A stretch of DNA of 64,000 nucleotides from Caballeronia sp. GAFFF1 (GCF_023630705.1 NZ_JALQEM010000016.1:46940-110939), one strand, 5' to 3'; counted from the stretch's first letter, positions 9,074 through 19,530 are shown. Program-made: numbers and translations. The notes: a model not told the origin generated them from the sequence alone.

Positions 9074-11935
9074 TTACTTCGCGATGGTCTGCGCACCCTT
9101 CAGGCGGCCGAACGCGCCTTCAACCAGCGCCTTCTGCTGCTCGTAGTGCTTCGCGTAGTAGCCGACCGCGGGCGAGGCCGAAGCGGGACGGCCGCTGTAG
9201 GCCAGCTTCATCCCTTCCTTCATGCCTTCACGCAGATGGTGCTCGATGTAGAACCAGGCGCCCTGGTTCTGCGGCTCGTCCTGCACCCAGACCACTTCGG
9301 TCGCGTTTTCGTACTTCTTGAGCTCCGCGTCGAACTGCTTGTGCGCGAACGGATACAGCTGCTCGATACGCACGATGGCGATGTCGTTCGCCTTCGCTTC
9401 GCGGCGATGCGCGACGAGGTCGTAGTACACGCGGCCCGAGCAGCAAATCACGCGCTTGACCTTCTTCGCGTCGATGCTTTCGTCCACCTCGCCGATGACC
9501 GGCTGGAACGAGCCCTTCGCCAGTTCCGACAGGTCCGACACCGCTTCCTTGTGACGCAGCAGCGACTTCGGCGTGGCGATGATGAGCGGCTTGCGGAACA
9601 GGCGGATCATCTGACGGCGCAGCAGATGGAAGATCTGCGCCGGCGTCGTCGGCTGAACCACTTGCATGTTGTGGTCCGCGCACAGTTGCAGGAAACGCTC
9701 GATGCGCGCCGACGAGTGCTCCGGACCCTGGCCTTCGTAGCCGTGCGGCAGCATCATCGTGAGACCGGAGACGCGGCCCCACTTCACTTCGCCCGACGAG
9801 ATGAACTGGTCGATCACCACTTGCGCGCCGTTCACGAAGTCGCCGAACTGCGCTTCCCACGCGACGAACGTGTTCGGTTCGGCGGTCGAATAGCCGTACT
9901 CGAAGCCGAGCACCGCTTCTTCCGACAGCACCGAGTCGATGACCGTGAACTTCGCCTGGTTGTCCGCGATGTTCTGCAGCGGAATGTACGTGCCGTCGTT
10001 CCAGCGCTCGCGGTTCTGGTCGTGCAGCACGGCGTGGCGGTGCGTGAACGTGCCGCGGCCCGAGTCCTGGCCCGTCAGACGCACGGCGTAGCCCGATGCC
10101 ACCAGCGACGCGAACGCGAGATGCTCGCCCATGCCCCAGTCGAGCTTCGCTTCGCCACGGCCCATCGCGCGGCGATCGTTGATCACGCGCTCGACGAGCG
10201 GGTGAACCTTGAAGTTCTCCGGAATCGTCGTGATGCGCTCAGCGAGACGCTTCAGTTCCGCGAGCGGCACGGCCGTGTCGGCGGCGTCGGTCCACTTGCG
10301 GTTCAGGAACGGCACCCAGTCGACCGCGTACTTGCTCTTGTAGTTCGAGAGCACCGGGTCGATGGTGTGATGACCTTCGTCCATCGCCTGACGGTACGCC
10401 TTCACGTAGTTGTCGGCGTCTTCGGCCGTGATCACGCCTTGCTGCACGAGCTTCTCGGCGTACAGCGCGCGCGTGCCCGGATGCTTCGCGATGGTCTTGT
10501 ACATCAGCGGCTGCGTGACCGCCGGCGTGTCCTGCTCGTTGTGGCCGAGCTTGCGGAAGCAGACGATGTCCACCACCACGTCCTTGTGGAACTTCATGCG
10601 GAAGTCGATCGCGAGCTGCGTGGCGAGCACGACTGCTTCGGGATCGTCGCCGTTCACGTGCAGCACCGGCGCTTCGATCATCTTGACGACGTCCGAGCAG
10701 TACAGCGTCGAGCGCGAATCGCGCGGGTCCGACGTCGTGAAACCGATCTGGTTGTTGATGACGATATGCAGCGTGCCGTGCGTGCCGTAGCCGCGCGTTT
10801 GCGCGAGGTTCAGCGTTTCCATCACGACGCCCTGGCCCGCGAAGGCCGCGTCGCCGTGAATCTGCACCGGCAGGACTTGAAGGCCTTCTTCGTCGCCGCG
10901 GCGATCCATGCGCGCCTTCGCCGAACCCTCGACCACCGGGTTGACGATTTCCAGGTGCGACGGGTTGAACGCGAGCGACAGGTGAACCGGGCCGCCTTCA
11001 GTCGCGACATCCGACGAGAAACCCTTGTGGTACTTCACGTCGCCGGCCGGCAGGTCGTCCACGTGCTTGCCTTCGAATTCGGCGAAGAGGTCCGCCGGCA
11101 TCTTGCCGAGCGTGTTGACCAGCACGTTCAGACGGCCACGGTGCGCCATGCCGATGACGATTTCCTGCACGCCGTTCTTGCCCGCGTGACGCACGACTTC
11201 GTCCATCGACGCGATGAAGCTCTCGCCGCCTTCCAGCGAGAAACGCTTCTGGCCGACGTACTTGGTGTGCAGGAAACGCTCGAGGCCTTCAGCGGCCGTC
11301 AGGCGGTTGAGGATGTGCTTTTTCTTGTCGTTCGAGAAATTCGGCGTCGAGCGGATGGACTCTAGACGCTCCTTCCACCAGCGCTTCTGTTCCGGATCGC
11401 TGATGTACATGTACTCGGCGCCGATCGTGCCGCAGTACGTGTCACGCAATGCCTTGACGATCTCGCGCAGCGTCGCGCGCTCGAAACCGAAATACAGGTT
11501 CGTGGCGCTGTACGTCTGGTCCATGTCGGCTTCGGTGAAGTCGTAGAACGCAGGCTCGAGTTCGGGAATATGCGGACGCTCGCGGCGCTTGAGCGGATCG
11601 AGGTTGGCCCATTGCGAGCCGAGGAAGCGATACGCGCCGATGAGGGACTGAACGTAGACTTGCTTTCGCGCGGTGGCGAGATCTTCGGTGGCGCCTTCGC
11701 GCTGAACGAAGCCGTTGGACTTCGCGCGCTGAGCAAACGACTCGACGATCGGGCCGTGGGCCACGTCGTTGTGATTCGTGCCGTCCGACGCGGGCACGTT
11801 CTGCAACGCGTCGAAGTAGGCTCGCCAGGTCTCGGGCACTGACGCGGGATTATCGAGATATGCCTCGTACAACTCTTCGACGTACGGAGCATTACCGCCG
11901 AACAAATAGGAGTTCGACTGGAATTGCTTCATCAT
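9074..11935 (-). CDS. odhA: 2-oxoglutarate dehydrogenase E1 component
   Basis: OdhA decarboxylates 2-oxoglutarate with thiamine diphosphate and reductively succinylates the lipoyl arm of OdhB in the TCA cycle. The 953-residue protein has the N-terminal SNSYLFGGNAPYVEELYEAY segment typical of OGDH E1, the E1 motif GMAHRGRLNVL mid-protein, and the thiamine motif beginning GDAAFAGQGVVMETLNL and continuing to NNQIGFTT. The transketolase-like C-terminal half is intact. It heads the odhA-odhB-lpdA operon. The promoter must lie in the 355-base gap behind typA. Confidence 0.96.
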   Translation of the reverse strand: MMKQFQSNSYLFGGNAPYVEELYEAYLDNPASVPETWRAYFDALQNVPASDGTNHNDVAHGPIVESFAQRAKSNGFVQREGATEDLATARKQVYVQSLIGAYRFLGSQWANLDPLKRRERPHIPELEPAFYDFTEADMDQTYSATNLYFGFERATLREIVKALRDTYCGTIGAEYMYISDPEQKRWWKERLESIRSTPNFSNDKKKHILNRLTAAEGLERFLHTKYVGQKRFSLEGGESFIASMDEVVRHAGKNGVQEIVIGMAHRGRLNVLVNTLGKMPADLFAEFEGKHVDDLPAGDVKYHKGFSSDVATEGGPVHLSLAFNPSHLEIVNPVVEGSAKARMDRRGDEEGLQVLPVQIHGDAAFAGQGVVMETLNLAQTRGYGTHGTLHIVINNQIGFTTSDPRDSRSTLYCSDVVKMIEAPVLHVNGDDPEAVVLATQLAIDFRMKFHKDVVVDIVCFRKLGHNEQDTPAVTQPLMYKTIAKHPGTRALYAEKLVQQGVITAEDADNYVKAYRQAMDEGHHTIDPVLSNYKSKYAVDWVPFLNRKWTDAADTAVPLAELKRLAERITTIPENFKVHPLVERVINDRRAMGRGEAKLDWGMGEHLAFASLVASGYAVRLTGQDSGRGTFTHRHAVLHDQNRERWNDGTYIPLQNIADNQAKFTVIDSVLSEEAVLGFEYGYSTAEPNTFVAWEAQFGDFVNGAQVVIDQFISSGEVKWGRVSGLTMMLPHGYEGQGPEHSSARIERFLQLCADHNMQVVQPTTPAQIFHLLRRQMIRLFRKPLIIATPKSLLRHKEAVSDLSELAKGSFQPVIGEVDESIDAKKVKRVICCSGRVYYDLVAHRREAKANDIAIVRIEQLYPFAHKQFDAELKKYENATEVVWVQDEPQNQGAWFYIEHHLREGMKEGMKLAYSGRPASASPAVGYYAKHYEQQKALVEGAFGRLKGAQTIAK

Positions 11936-12290
11936 TTTACGCTCACCTTTCTTCGAGTTTCTCGAGGAAGTGCGGGTTACAAAACCTTCCGCGACACGGC
12001 CTGACCGTTTAGCGGATTGCGCGAATCAAGTCTGCTTGGAAGGACCTAAAAAGCGACAGCTAATCCGAATAGCATAGCACAGATGCATTCGTCATATGAC
12101 CGGACGTCGCACCGTTGCGCAGGCATTCGCCCTTCTACAACGGGCATGTGCGGGCGTTTTCCGTCGATGCAAGTGCGCCGGTCATGCGTCATTGTCGGCT
12201 CCGATTGGCGATTCTTTAATGCTTCGCGGCGACCATCGAATGAAAAAAAGCCGCCCGAAGGCGGCTTTTGGATGCAACGTCGGAGGCGAC
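11936..12290. other. Intergenic region odhA/typA (355 bases)
   Basis: Contains the typA terminator at its right end. The remainder upstream of odhA must hold the odh promoter and leader. A possible extended -10 (TG-C-TATGCT on the minus strand) lies near 12080, but no convincing -35 is seen. Confidence 0.4.
12243..12270 (-). terminator. Intrinsic terminator of typA
   Basis: Stem AGCCGCC/GGCGGCT (12249-12255, 12260-12266) with a CGAA loop. On the minus strand it runs into a seven-T tract, directly after the typA stop. Confidence 0.9.
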
Positions 12291-14114
12291 TTACTCCGCC
12301 GATTCGCGGCTCGCGCGACGGCGCTCGTGTTCCTTCAGATGACGCTTGCGCAAACGAATGGACTGCGGCGTCACTTCGACGAGTTCGTCGTCGTCGATGA
12401 ATTCGACCGCGTACTCCAGCGAAAGCTGAATCGGCGGCACGAGGCGCACGGCTTCGTCGGTGCCCGACGCGCGGACGTTGGTGAGCTGCTTGCCCTTGAT
12501 CGGATTCACGACGAGGTCGTTGTCGCGGCTATGAATGCCGATGATCATGCCTTCATAGAGCGCATCGCCCGGCGACACGAACATGCGGCCGCGATCCTGC
12601 AGCTTCCACAGCGCGTAGGCGACAGCCGCGCCGTCGTCCTGCGAGATCAGCACGCCGTTGCGGCGCTCGCCGACCGAGCCTTCCTTGACGGGCGCATACG
12701 AATCGAACGTATGGCTCATCAGACCCGTGCCGCGCGTGAGCGTCAGGAACTCGCTCTGGAAACCGATCAGTCCGCGCGCCGAAATCTTGTATTCGAGGCG
12801 CGTGCGGCCGCGGCCGTCGGAGGTCATGTCGAGCATTTCGCCCTTGCGGCGGCCAAGCTCTTCCATGACGCCGCCCTGATGCTGGTCTTCGATATCGACC
12901 GTCAGGTTTTCATACGGCTCGCACTTCACGCCGTCGATTTCCTGCAGCACGACGCGCGGACGCGACACGGCAAGCTCGTAGCCTTCGCGGCGCATGTTTT
13001 CCACGAGAATCGTCAGATGCAGTTCGCCGCGGCCCGAAACTTCGAACGTCGTTTCGTCGCCGGTATCTTTCACGCGCAGCGCGACGTTGTGGTTCAGTTC
13101 CTTCGTGAGACGGTCGCGAATCTGGCGGCTCGTCACGAACTTGCCCTCCTTGCCCGCGAGCGGCGACGAGTTCACGAGGAAGTTCATCGTGAGCGTCGGC
13201 TCGTCGACGGTGATCATCGGCAGCGCCTCGGGATTCTCGGGCGAGCAGATCGTCACGCCGATGCCTATTTCCTCGATGCCGTTGATCAGCACGATGTCGC
13301 CTGCCTGCGCTTCCTCGACTTGCACGCGCTCGAGGCCATGGAACGACAGCACCTGATTAATCTTGCGATTGAGGATCGCGCCGTCCGGACCCGAGCGCAC
13401 CGCGACCTGCATGCCGGGGCGGATGCGCCCGCGCGCGATGCGGCCCACGCCGATACGGCCGACGTACGTGTTGTAGTCGAGCGAAGTGATTTGCAGTTGC
13501 AGCGGGCCGTCCGGATCGGCCGGACGCACCGGCACGTGTTCGAGAATGGCTTCGAAAAGCGGACGCATGGTGCCTTCGCGCGTTTCCGGATCGAGGCTCG
13601 CGTAGCCGTTCAGGCCCGACGCGTAGACGATCGGAAAGTCCAGCTGCTCTTCGGTGGCGCCGAGCTTGTCGAACAGATCGAAGGTCTGGTTGATCACCCA
13701 GTCGATACGCGCGCCCGGACGGTCCACCTTGTTGATCACGACGATCGGCTTGAGCCCGAGCGCCAGCGCCTTCTTCGTGACGAAGCGCGTTTGCGGCATC
13801 GGGCCTTCGACGGCATCGACGAGCAGCAGCACGGAATCGACCATCGACAGCACGCGCTCCACTTCGCCGCCGAAGTCGGCGTGTCCGGGCGTATCGACGA
13901 TATTGATGTGCGTGCCTTCGTATTCGACCGCGCAGTTCTTCGCGAGAATCGTAATGCCGCGTTCCTTTTCGATGTCGTTCGAGTCCATGACGCGCTCGGC
14001 GACTTGTTGATTTTCCCGGAACGTGCCCGACTGACGGAGCAACTGGTCGACGAGCGTGGTCTTGCCGTGGTCGACGTGGGCAATGATGGCGATATTGCGG
14101 AGGGCGCGAGTCAT
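12291..14114 (-). CDS. typA: Translational GTPase TypA/BipA
   Basis: TypA is an EF-G-like GTPase that binds 70S ribosomes and helps 50S assembly and stress adaptation. The 607-residue protein begins [20 protein letters not shown], giving the G1 motif AHVDHGKTT at residues 12-20. G3 [14 protein letters not shown] and G4 NKVDRPGA follow. The C-terminal TypA-specific domain ([10 protein letters not shown]) is present. A longer reading frame exists upstream to 14207 but lacks homology, so I chose the ATG at 14114; its ribosome site is weak. The gene is monocistronic, closed by a strong terminator, and divergent from the marR-efflux operon. Confidence 0.95.
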   Translation of the reverse strand: MTRALRNIAIIAHVDHGKTTLVDQLLRQSGTFRENQQVAERVMDSNDIEKERGITILAKNCAVEYEGTHINIVDTPGHADFGGEVERVLSMVDSVLLLVDAVEGPMPQTRFVTKKALALGLKPIVVINKVDRPGARIDWVINQTFDLFDKLGATEEQLDFPIVYASGLNGYASLDPETREGTMRPLFEAILEHVPVRPADPDGPLQLQITSLDYNTYVGRIGVGRIARGRIRPGMQVAVRSGPDGAILNRKINQVLSFHGLERVQVEEAQAGDIVLINGIEEIGIGVTICSPENPEALPMITVDEPTLTMNFLVNSSPLAGKEGKFVTSRQIRDRLTKELNHNVALRVKDTGDETTFEVSGRGELHLTILVENMRREGYELAVSRPRVVLQEIDGVKCEPYENLTVDIEDQHQGGVMEELGRRKGEMLDMTSDGRGRTRLEYKISARGLIGFQSEFLTLTRGTGLMSHTFDSYAPVKEGSVGERRNGVLISQDDGAAVAYALWKLQDRGRMFVSPGDALYEGMIIGIHSRDNDLVVNPIKGKQLTNVRASGTDEAVRLVPPIQLSLEYAVEFIDDDELVEVTPQSIRLRKRHLKEHERRRASRESAE

Positions 14115-14373
14115 AAGAGGTATCTTGGTTGTGCGCCGTCGGAGCGAGGGCCGCCAAGCAGAACGCTCAATGGCTGATGGCTCGGCAGACCCTCGGATAA
14201 GCGTCACGTCACGCTTTTGCTTGGCGTGACTGCTGTGTGACTGCTCGGAATGACTCTTCGGGCCCGGCGCGGTGAGAACCGAAAATTATAGCACGCCGAC
14301 GTAACAGCATCGAAGCGTGTCTATAGGGCACTGCGCTCCCGCGCCGATTGTTAAGCATACTCAGAAAAGACTG

Positions 14374-14402
14374 TTGCAGCGGAGGATTGACGTCCCTATA
14401 AT
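14374..14402 (+). promoter_or_regulatory. Sigma70-type promoter of the marR-efflux operon
   Basis: TTGCAG (14374-14379), 17-base spacer, perfect TATAAT (14397-14402), 36 bases before the marR start. Confidence 0.65.
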
Positions 14403-14408
14403 CCTGCC

Positions 14409-14418
14409 TAGTCAACTA
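14409..14418 (+). promoter_or_regulatory. Candidate MarR operator over the transcription start
   Basis: TAGTCAACTA is a TAGT-CA-ACTA near-palindrome placed at the expected +1 of the marR promoter, where a bound repressor would block initiation. Assignment to the downstream MarR protein is inference. Confidence 0.4.
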
Positions 14419-14438
14419 TTGCACTCGCACAAATTTTC

Positions 14439-14951
14439 ATGAGCGACGCTCCCAAATCCACGGCGATCGACAACTACGTGTTGAGCGAAAGCGTCGGCTA
14501 TCTGCTGAGCCGCGTGCGCTCGACGCTGTGGAACATGGTGACGCAGCACACCACGTCCGAGCTCGGCATCACGAGCACGCAGGCGAGCATCGTCTTCATG
14601 CTGGCGGTTGGCAAGTGCCTGACGGCGGCGGATATAGCGCGGGAATACGGCATCGACGCGAGCGCGGTCACGCGCCTGATCGACCGGCTCGAAAAGCGCG
14701 GCCTGCTCTCGCGCGTGCGCAGCGAGGAAGACCGGCGCGTCGTGCGTCTCGCGCTGACGGCCGACGGCCGCGCGATGGCGGAAAAGGTGCCGGCCATCTT
14801 CACGCGCGTGCTGGACGCGTTGCTCGCCGGCTTCACGCCCGAGGAAGTCGGCTTTCTCAAGAGCATGCTCCGCCGCATTCTCGCCAATACGTGCGATCCT
14901 GCCGCGTGTCCCGCAGGCGGCAATGATAAGCCTGGTATGCCATTGCGCTGA
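14439..14951 (+). CDS. MarR family transcriptional regulator of efflux operon
   Basis: A 170-residue winged-helix regulator. The MarR core runs from about residue 30 to 140. The recognition region AADIAREYGIDASAVTRLIDRL (shown here in parts: AADIAREYGID, SAVTRLIDRL) is followed by the wing SRVRSEEDRRVVRLALTADG. MarR proteins repress efflux operons and release DNA when they bind small phenolic ligands. It is the first gene of a same-strand run with an outer-membrane channel, EmrA and EmrB, so it most likely represses all four. A near-palindrome overlaps its own start site. Confidence 0.9.
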   Translation: MSDAPKSTAIDNYVLSESVGYLLSRVRSTLWNMVTQHTTSELGITSTQASIVFMLAVGKCLTAADIAREYGIDASAVTRLIDRLEKRGLLSRVRSEEDRRVVRLALTADGRAMAEKVPAIFTRVLDALLAGFTPEEVGFLKSMLRRILANTCDPAACPAGGNDKPGMPLR

Positions 14952-15037
14952 CAAGCAAATGGACCGGGGAATCCAGCTTGACCACCCAAGAATTGGTTGC
15001 AACGTCCATCTTTAACACTCATCTCAAGAGACGAGCG

Positions 15038-16561
15038 ATGAAACACCTTTCCTTGTCCGCGTGCAGGCCGACAAGCGCCCTGCGCGGCGCGAAGAGCGCC
15101 GTGGCGGCCGCCGTGGCCGCCCTCGCGGTCGCAGGCTGCGCGAATTACGCGGGCATCTCGAGCGACAAGCAGATCACCACGCCCGACGCCTTGCAGTCGA
15201 CGCAGAGCGTGCCGGGGCAAGGCGGCCAGTGGCCGAGCCTCGACTGGGCAAAGCAGTTCGGCGACCCGCAGTTGCCGCAACTGATCGACGAAGCCGTCGC
15301 GGACAATCCGAGCATCGCGCAGGCGCAGGCGCGCATCGCGAAGGCGTCGTCGTATATCGAAAGCTCGCGCTCGACGCTCTATCCGCACGTGAACGCCCAG
15401 TATTCATGGACGCGCGAGTTGTACTCGGCCAACGCGCTCTTTCCGCCGCCCTACGGCGGCACCTGGTTCAGCGAGAACAACGTACTCGCCAGCGCGTCGT
15501 GGGACCTGGACCTGTGGGGAAAGAACCGCTCGCGCCTGAACATGGCCGTCTCGCAACAGAAGGCGGCCGAGGCGGACATGCAGCAGGCGCGCGTGACGCT
15601 CGCGGCGTCCGTGGCGCGCACGTATAACCAGCTCGCCCTGCTCTACGCGCTGCGCGACGTCACGCAGCGCGAGATCGCCAATCGCCAGGACGTCGGCCGC
15701 ATCACGAGCGGACGCGTGACCGCGGGCCTCGATACGAACGTCGAACGCCGCACTGCCGAAGGCAACGTGGCGACGAGCCAGACGAACCTGAGCGAACTCG
15801 ACGGACAGATCCAGTCGGTGCGCTATCAGCTCGCGGCGCTGCTCGGCAAGGGCCCGGACCGCGGCTTGCAGATTGCGAATCCGGTGATCGATCCGAACGT
15901 CAACGTGACGCTGCCGGACAACGTGCCGGCCGACCTCATCTCGCGCCGCCCGGACATCGTCGCGGCGCGCTGGCAGGTCGAAGCGGCCACGCATGACATC
16001 GCGGAAGCGAAGGCCGAGTTCTTCCCCGACATCAATCTCGCGGCGAGCTTCGGTTTCGACGCGTTCGGATGGAGCCGCTTTCTGATGGCGAGCAGCCGGC
16101 AGATTCAGGCGGGACCGGCCATTCACCTGCCGATCTTCGATGCCGGCGCGCTGCGCGCCCAGCTGAAAGGCCGTTACGCGGATTTCGATAATGTCGTCGC
16201 CAACTACAATCAGACGCTCGTGAACGCGCTGAACGACGTGGCGACCAACATCTCCGCGATCCGCTCGCTCGACAGGCAGATGGCCGACGCGCAACGCGCG
16301 CTCGCCGCTGCGACAAGCGCCTATCAGTTGGCGGTAATTCGCTACAAGGCCGGCCTCTCGCCGCAACTGCAAGTGCTCACGGCGGACGAAAATCGCCTCG
16401 CGAACGAGCAGACGGTGACGAACCTGCGCCTGAAGCGCAGCGACCTGCAGATTGCGCTGATTCGTTCGCTCGGCGGCGGTTTCGACGCGACGAGCACGAA
16501 CCTCGCCATCGACGGCAGCGGGCAACGGCAGGCCGCAGATCAAGCCGCGCCGTCGCACTGA
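15038..16561 (+). CDS. NodT/OprM-type outer membrane efflux lipoprotein
   Basis: This 507-residue protein is the outer-membrane channel of a tripartite pump. A lipoprotein signal with lipobox LAVAGC ends about residue 33. The rest is two repeats of the outer membrane efflux family: SIAQAQARIAKASSYIESSRS in the first half, and RRPDIVAARWQVEAATHDIA then AQLKGRYADFDNVVANYNQT in the second. The start at 15038 was chosen because it begins the signal peptide; a longer frame to 14978 has no such logic. It precedes emrA by 52 bases in one operon. Confidence 0.92.
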   Translation: MKHLSLSACRPTSALRGAKSAVAAAVAALAVAGCANYAGISSDKQITTPDALQSTQSVPGQGGQWPSLDWAKQFGDPQLPQLIDEAVADNPSIAQAQARIAKASSYIESSRSTLYPHVNAQYSWTRELYSANALFPPPYGGTWFSENNVLASASWDLDLWGKNRSRLNMAVSQQKAAEADMQQARVTLAASVARTYNQLALLYALRDVTQREIANRQDVGRITSGRVTAGLDTNVERRTAEGNVATSQTNLSELDGQIQSVRYQLAALLGKGPDRGLQIANPVIDPNVNVTLPDNVPADLISRRPDIVAARWQVEAATHDIAEAKAEFFPDINLAASFGFDAFGWSRFLMASSRQIQAGPAIHLPIFDAGALRAQLKGRYADFDNVVANYNQTLVNALNDVATNISAIRSLDRQMADAQRALAAATSAYQLAVIRYKAGLSPQLQVLTADENRLANEQTVTNLRLKRSDLQIALIRSLGGGFDATSTNLAIDGSGQRQAADQAAPSH

Positions 16562-16613
16562 GCGACTCGAAAGAACACGCAACAAGACCAACACGGAATT
16601 TTCGGAGCCCTTC

Positions 16614-17867
16614 ATGAGCGACCCTCAACAAACCGCCGCCAACGCGCCTGCGCCGAAGCAGAGCAGTGGCAAGCGCCGCATGCTGATGACGCTGATCGTC
16701 CTCGTCATTCTCATCGCCGCGATTGCATACGGCCTGTACTACTTCCTCGTCGCCCGCTTCCACGAGTCGACGGACGACGCGTACGTCAACGGCAACGTCG
16801 TGCAGATCACGCCGCAAGTAGTCGGCACCGTGGTATCCGTGAACGCCGACGACACGCAGACCGTGAAGGTCGGCGATCCGCTCGTGGCGCTCGATCCGGC
16901 CGATTCCAAAGTCGCGCTCGACCAGGCGGAAGCGAATCTCGCGCAGACGGTGCGGCAGGTTCGCACGTTCTTCGTCAATAACAACCAGTACGAAGCGCAA
17001 GTCGCGCTGCGCAAGTCGGACTTGTCCCGCGCGCAGGACGACCTGCGCCGCCGCCTGACGGTTGCCCAGACGGGCGCGGTCTCGCAGGAAGAAATCTCGC
17101 ACGCACGCGACGCCGTGCGCAGCGCGCAGGCCGCGCTCGACGCCGCGCAGCAGGAACTGGCCTCGAACCGGTCGCTGACGGCGAACACGACTATCGCGGA
17201 CCATCCGAACGTGCTCGCCGCAGCCGCGAAGGTGCGCGACTCGTACATCAACTACGCGCGCAACACGCTGCCCGCGCCGGTCACGGGCTACGTCGCGAAG
17301 CGTTCGGTGCAGGTCGGCCAGCGCGTCGCGCCGGGCAATCCGCTGATGGCCATCGTGCCGCTCAACGGCGTGTGGGTCGACGCGAACTTCAAGGAAGTAC
17401 AACTGAAGCACATGCGCATCGGCCAGCCGGTCGAGCTCACGGCCGACCTTTACGGCTCGGGCGTCGTGTTCCACGGCAAGGTGATCGGCTTCTCGGCCGG
17501 CACGGGTTCGGCGTTCTCGCTGCTGCCCGCGCAGAACGCGACCGGCAACTGGATCAAGGTCGTGCAGCGCCTGCCGGTGCGTATCGAACTCGATCCGAAG
17601 GAACTGGAGCAGCATCCGCTGCGTATCGGCCTCTCGATGAACGTCGACGTCACCATCAAGGACGAGCAAGGCGGCCAGCTGGGCAACGTGCCGAACACCG
17701 TCTATCAGACGAACGTGTTCGACAAGTACGGCGCCCAGGCCGACGCGGAAATCGCGCGCATCATCCAGCAGAACGCCGGCAACGGCGCGGGTACGCAAGG
17801 CACGGGCTCGCCCGCGGCTTCGCGCGGCAACGCGACGAAGTCCGCGTCGGCCGCCAAACTGATGTAA
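16614..17867 (+). CDS. emrA: HlyD/EmrA-type periplasmic adaptor
   Basis: This 417-residue membrane-fusion protein links the inner-membrane pump EmrB to the outer-membrane channel. One N-terminal membrane helix (about 24-46) is followed by the HlyD barrel-sandwich start STDDAYVNGNVVQITPQVVG. An alpha-helical hairpin lies at about 100-190, then PVTGYVAKRSVQVGQRVAPG and the beta-barrel. The C-terminus is Ala/Gly/Thr-rich. It sits between the channel and emrB, 24 bases before the latter. Substrates of the pump (hydrophobic drugs, organic acids or uncouplers in relatives) are not predictable here. Confidence 0.93.
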   Translation: MSDPQQTAANAPAPKQSSGKRRMLMTLIVLVILIAAIAYGLYYFLVARFHESTDDAYVNGNVVQITPQVVGTVVSVNADDTQTVKVGDPLVALDPADSKVALDQAEANLAQTVRQVRTFFVNNNQYEAQVALRKSDLSRAQDDLRRRLTVAQTGAVSQEEISHARDAVRSAQAALDAAQQELASNRSLTANTTIADHPNVLAAAAKVRDSYINYARNTLPAPVTGYVAKRSVQVGQRVAPGNPLMAIVPLNGVWVDANFKEVQLKHMRIGQPVELTADLYGSGVVFHGKVIGFSAGTGSAFSLLPAQNATGNWIKVVQRLPVRIELDPKELEQHPLRIGLSMNVDVTIKDEQGGQLGNVPNTVYQTNVFDKYGAQADAEIARIIQQNAGNGAGTQGTGSPAASRGNATKSASAAKLM

Positions 17868-17891
17868 GCGGCCGCTTCGCGGAACCAACAC

Positions 17892-19451
17892 ATGTCTCAA
17901 GCTAACGTCGTCCATCCGCCGCTTTCGGGCGGCAAGCTCGTCATCGGGACGATCGCCGTGTCGCTCGCGGTGTTCATGAACGTGCTCGACACGTCGATCG
18001 CGAACGTCTCGATTCCGTCGATTTCGGGCGATCTCGGCGTGTCGTCCGACCAAGGCACGTGGGTCATCACGTCCTTCGCAGTCGCCAACGCGATCTCGGT
18101 GCCGCTCACGGGCTGGCTCACGCAGCGGTTCGGACAAGTGCGCCTGTTCCTCGGCTCGATCATCCTGTTCGTGCTCGCGTCGTGGCTGTGCGGCCTCGCG
18201 CCGACGCTGCCGTTCCTCTTGGCCGCGCGCGTATTGCAGGGCGCGGTCGCCGGGCCGATGATTCCGCTGTCGCAGACGCTGCTGCTCGCGAGCTATCCGC
18301 GCGAGAAGGCACCGATGGCGCTCTCGATGTGGTCGATGACCACGCTCATCGCGCCGGTCGCGGGACCGGTGCTCGGCGGGTGGATCTCCGACAACATCTC
18401 GTGGCCCTGGATCTTCTACGTGAACATCCCGGTCGGCTTCGCGGCGGCGCTCGCCACGTTCGCCATCTTCCGCGACCGCGATTCCGCGATTCGCAAGGCG
18501 CCTATCGACACGGTCGGCCTCGGGCTGCTCGTGATCTGGGTGGGCTCCTTGCAGATCATGCTCGACAAGGGCAAGGACCTCGACTGGTTCAACTCGACGA
18601 CCATCGTCGTGCTGGCGCTGATCGCGGTGATTTCGTTCGCGTTCTTCATCGTGTGGGAGCTGACGGCGGAGCATCCGGTCGTCGACCTGTCGCTCTTCGA
18701 ACTGCGCAACTTCACGGGCGGCACCATTGCGCTGTCGATCGGCTACGGGCTGTACTTCGGCAATCTCGTGCTCCTGCCGCTGTGGCTGCAGACGGACATC
18801 GGCTACACGGCGACGAACGCCGGGCTAGTGATGGCGCCGGTCGGCGTGTTCGCCATTCTGCTTTCGCCCATCACGGGCAAGTTCCTGCCGCGCACGGACC
18901 CGCGTCGCATCGCGACGGCCGCGTTCCTCGTGTTCGCGCTGTGCTTCTGGATGCGTTCGCGCTACACGACCGGCGTCGATACATGGTCGCTGACGCTGCC
19001 GACGCTCATTCAGGGCATCGGCATGGCGGGCTTCTTCATTCCGCTCGTGTCGATCACGCTGTCAGGGTTGCCGGGGCATCGCATTCCGGCGGCGTCGGGC
19101 TTGTCGAACTTCGTGCGGATCATGTGCGGCGGCATCGGCACGTCCATCTTCTCGACGGCGTGGGAACATCGGTCGATCGTGCACCATGCGCAACTGGTCG
19201 AACAGGCGAACTCGTACAATCCGACCTTCGCCAATTCCATGCAGCAGATGAGCGCGCTCGGCATGTCGAAGGAGCAGACCTACGGGCTCTTCAACAGCAT
19301 GGCGACGCAGCAGGCCGCGCAGCTCGGCGTGAACGACATGTTCTATATTTCGGCCGGGATTTTCGTGGCGCTGATCGCGCTGATCTGGATTACGCGTCCC
19401 GAGCGCTCGGGCGGCGGCGATTCGGCGGCGGCGGCATCGGCGGCGCATTGA
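17892..19451 (+). CDS. emrB: EmrB-type DHA2 drug:H+ antiporter
   Basis: A 519-residue, 14-helix member of the DHA2 branch of the MFS. Motif features include NVLDTSIANVSIPSISGDLG in helix 1, WVITSFAVANAISVPLTGWL in helix 2, RFGQVRLFLGS (motif A-like), and AGPVLGGWISDNISWPW (motif C antiporter signature). It is the last gene of the marR operon and ends at a clear terminator. It works with the adaptor and channel encoded just upstream. Confidence 0.94.
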   Translation: MSQANVVHPPLSGGKLVIGTIAVSLAVFMNVLDTSIANVSIPSISGDLGVSSDQGTWVITSFAVANAISVPLTGWLTQRFGQVRLFLGSIILFVLASWLCGLAPTLPFLLAARVLQGAVAGPMIPLSQTLLLASYPREKAPMALSMWSMTTLIAPVAGPVLGGWISDNISWPWIFYVNIPVGFAAALATFAIFRDRDSAIRKAPIDTVGLGLLVIWVGSLQIMLDKGKDLDWFNSTTIVVLALIAVISFAFFIVWELTAEHPVVDLSLFELRNFTGGTIALSIGYGLYFGNLVLLPLWLQTDIGYTATNAGLVMAPVGVFAILLSPITGKFLPRTDPRRIATAAFLVFALCFWMRSRYTTGVDTWSLTLPTLIQGIGMAGFFIPLVSITLSGLPGHRIPAASGLSNFVRIMCGGIGTSIFSTAWEHRSIVHHAQLVEQANSYNPTFANSMQQMSALGMSKEQTYGLFNSMATQQAAQLGVNDMFYISAGIFVALIALIWITRPERSGGGDSAAAASAAH

Positions 19452-19472
19452 GCGAATTGCATCGGCGGAAAT

Positions 19473-19502
19473 GAAAAAGGAGAGGCGCTAGCCTCTCCTT
19501 TT
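19473..19502 (+). terminator. Intrinsic terminator of the efflux operon
   Basis: 13-bp perfect stem (19473-19485, 19490-19502) with a GCTA loop and A/T flanks. It also serves the convergent truB operon. Confidence 0.9.
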
Positions 19503-19530
19503 CGTTTGTGGATGCACTTGCGGCGGTCGA

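Larger units (their letters stand above)
14115..14438. other. Divergent intergenic region typA/marR (324 bases)
   Basis: Holds the promoter and candidate operator of the marR-efflux operon at its right end (listed separately) and, by position, the typA promoter. No other structure was recognised. Confidence 0.5.

Noticed and set aside
9146..11365. 739-codon frame antisense to odhA
   Set aside because: Mirror frame of a conserved gene with no recognisable protein features.
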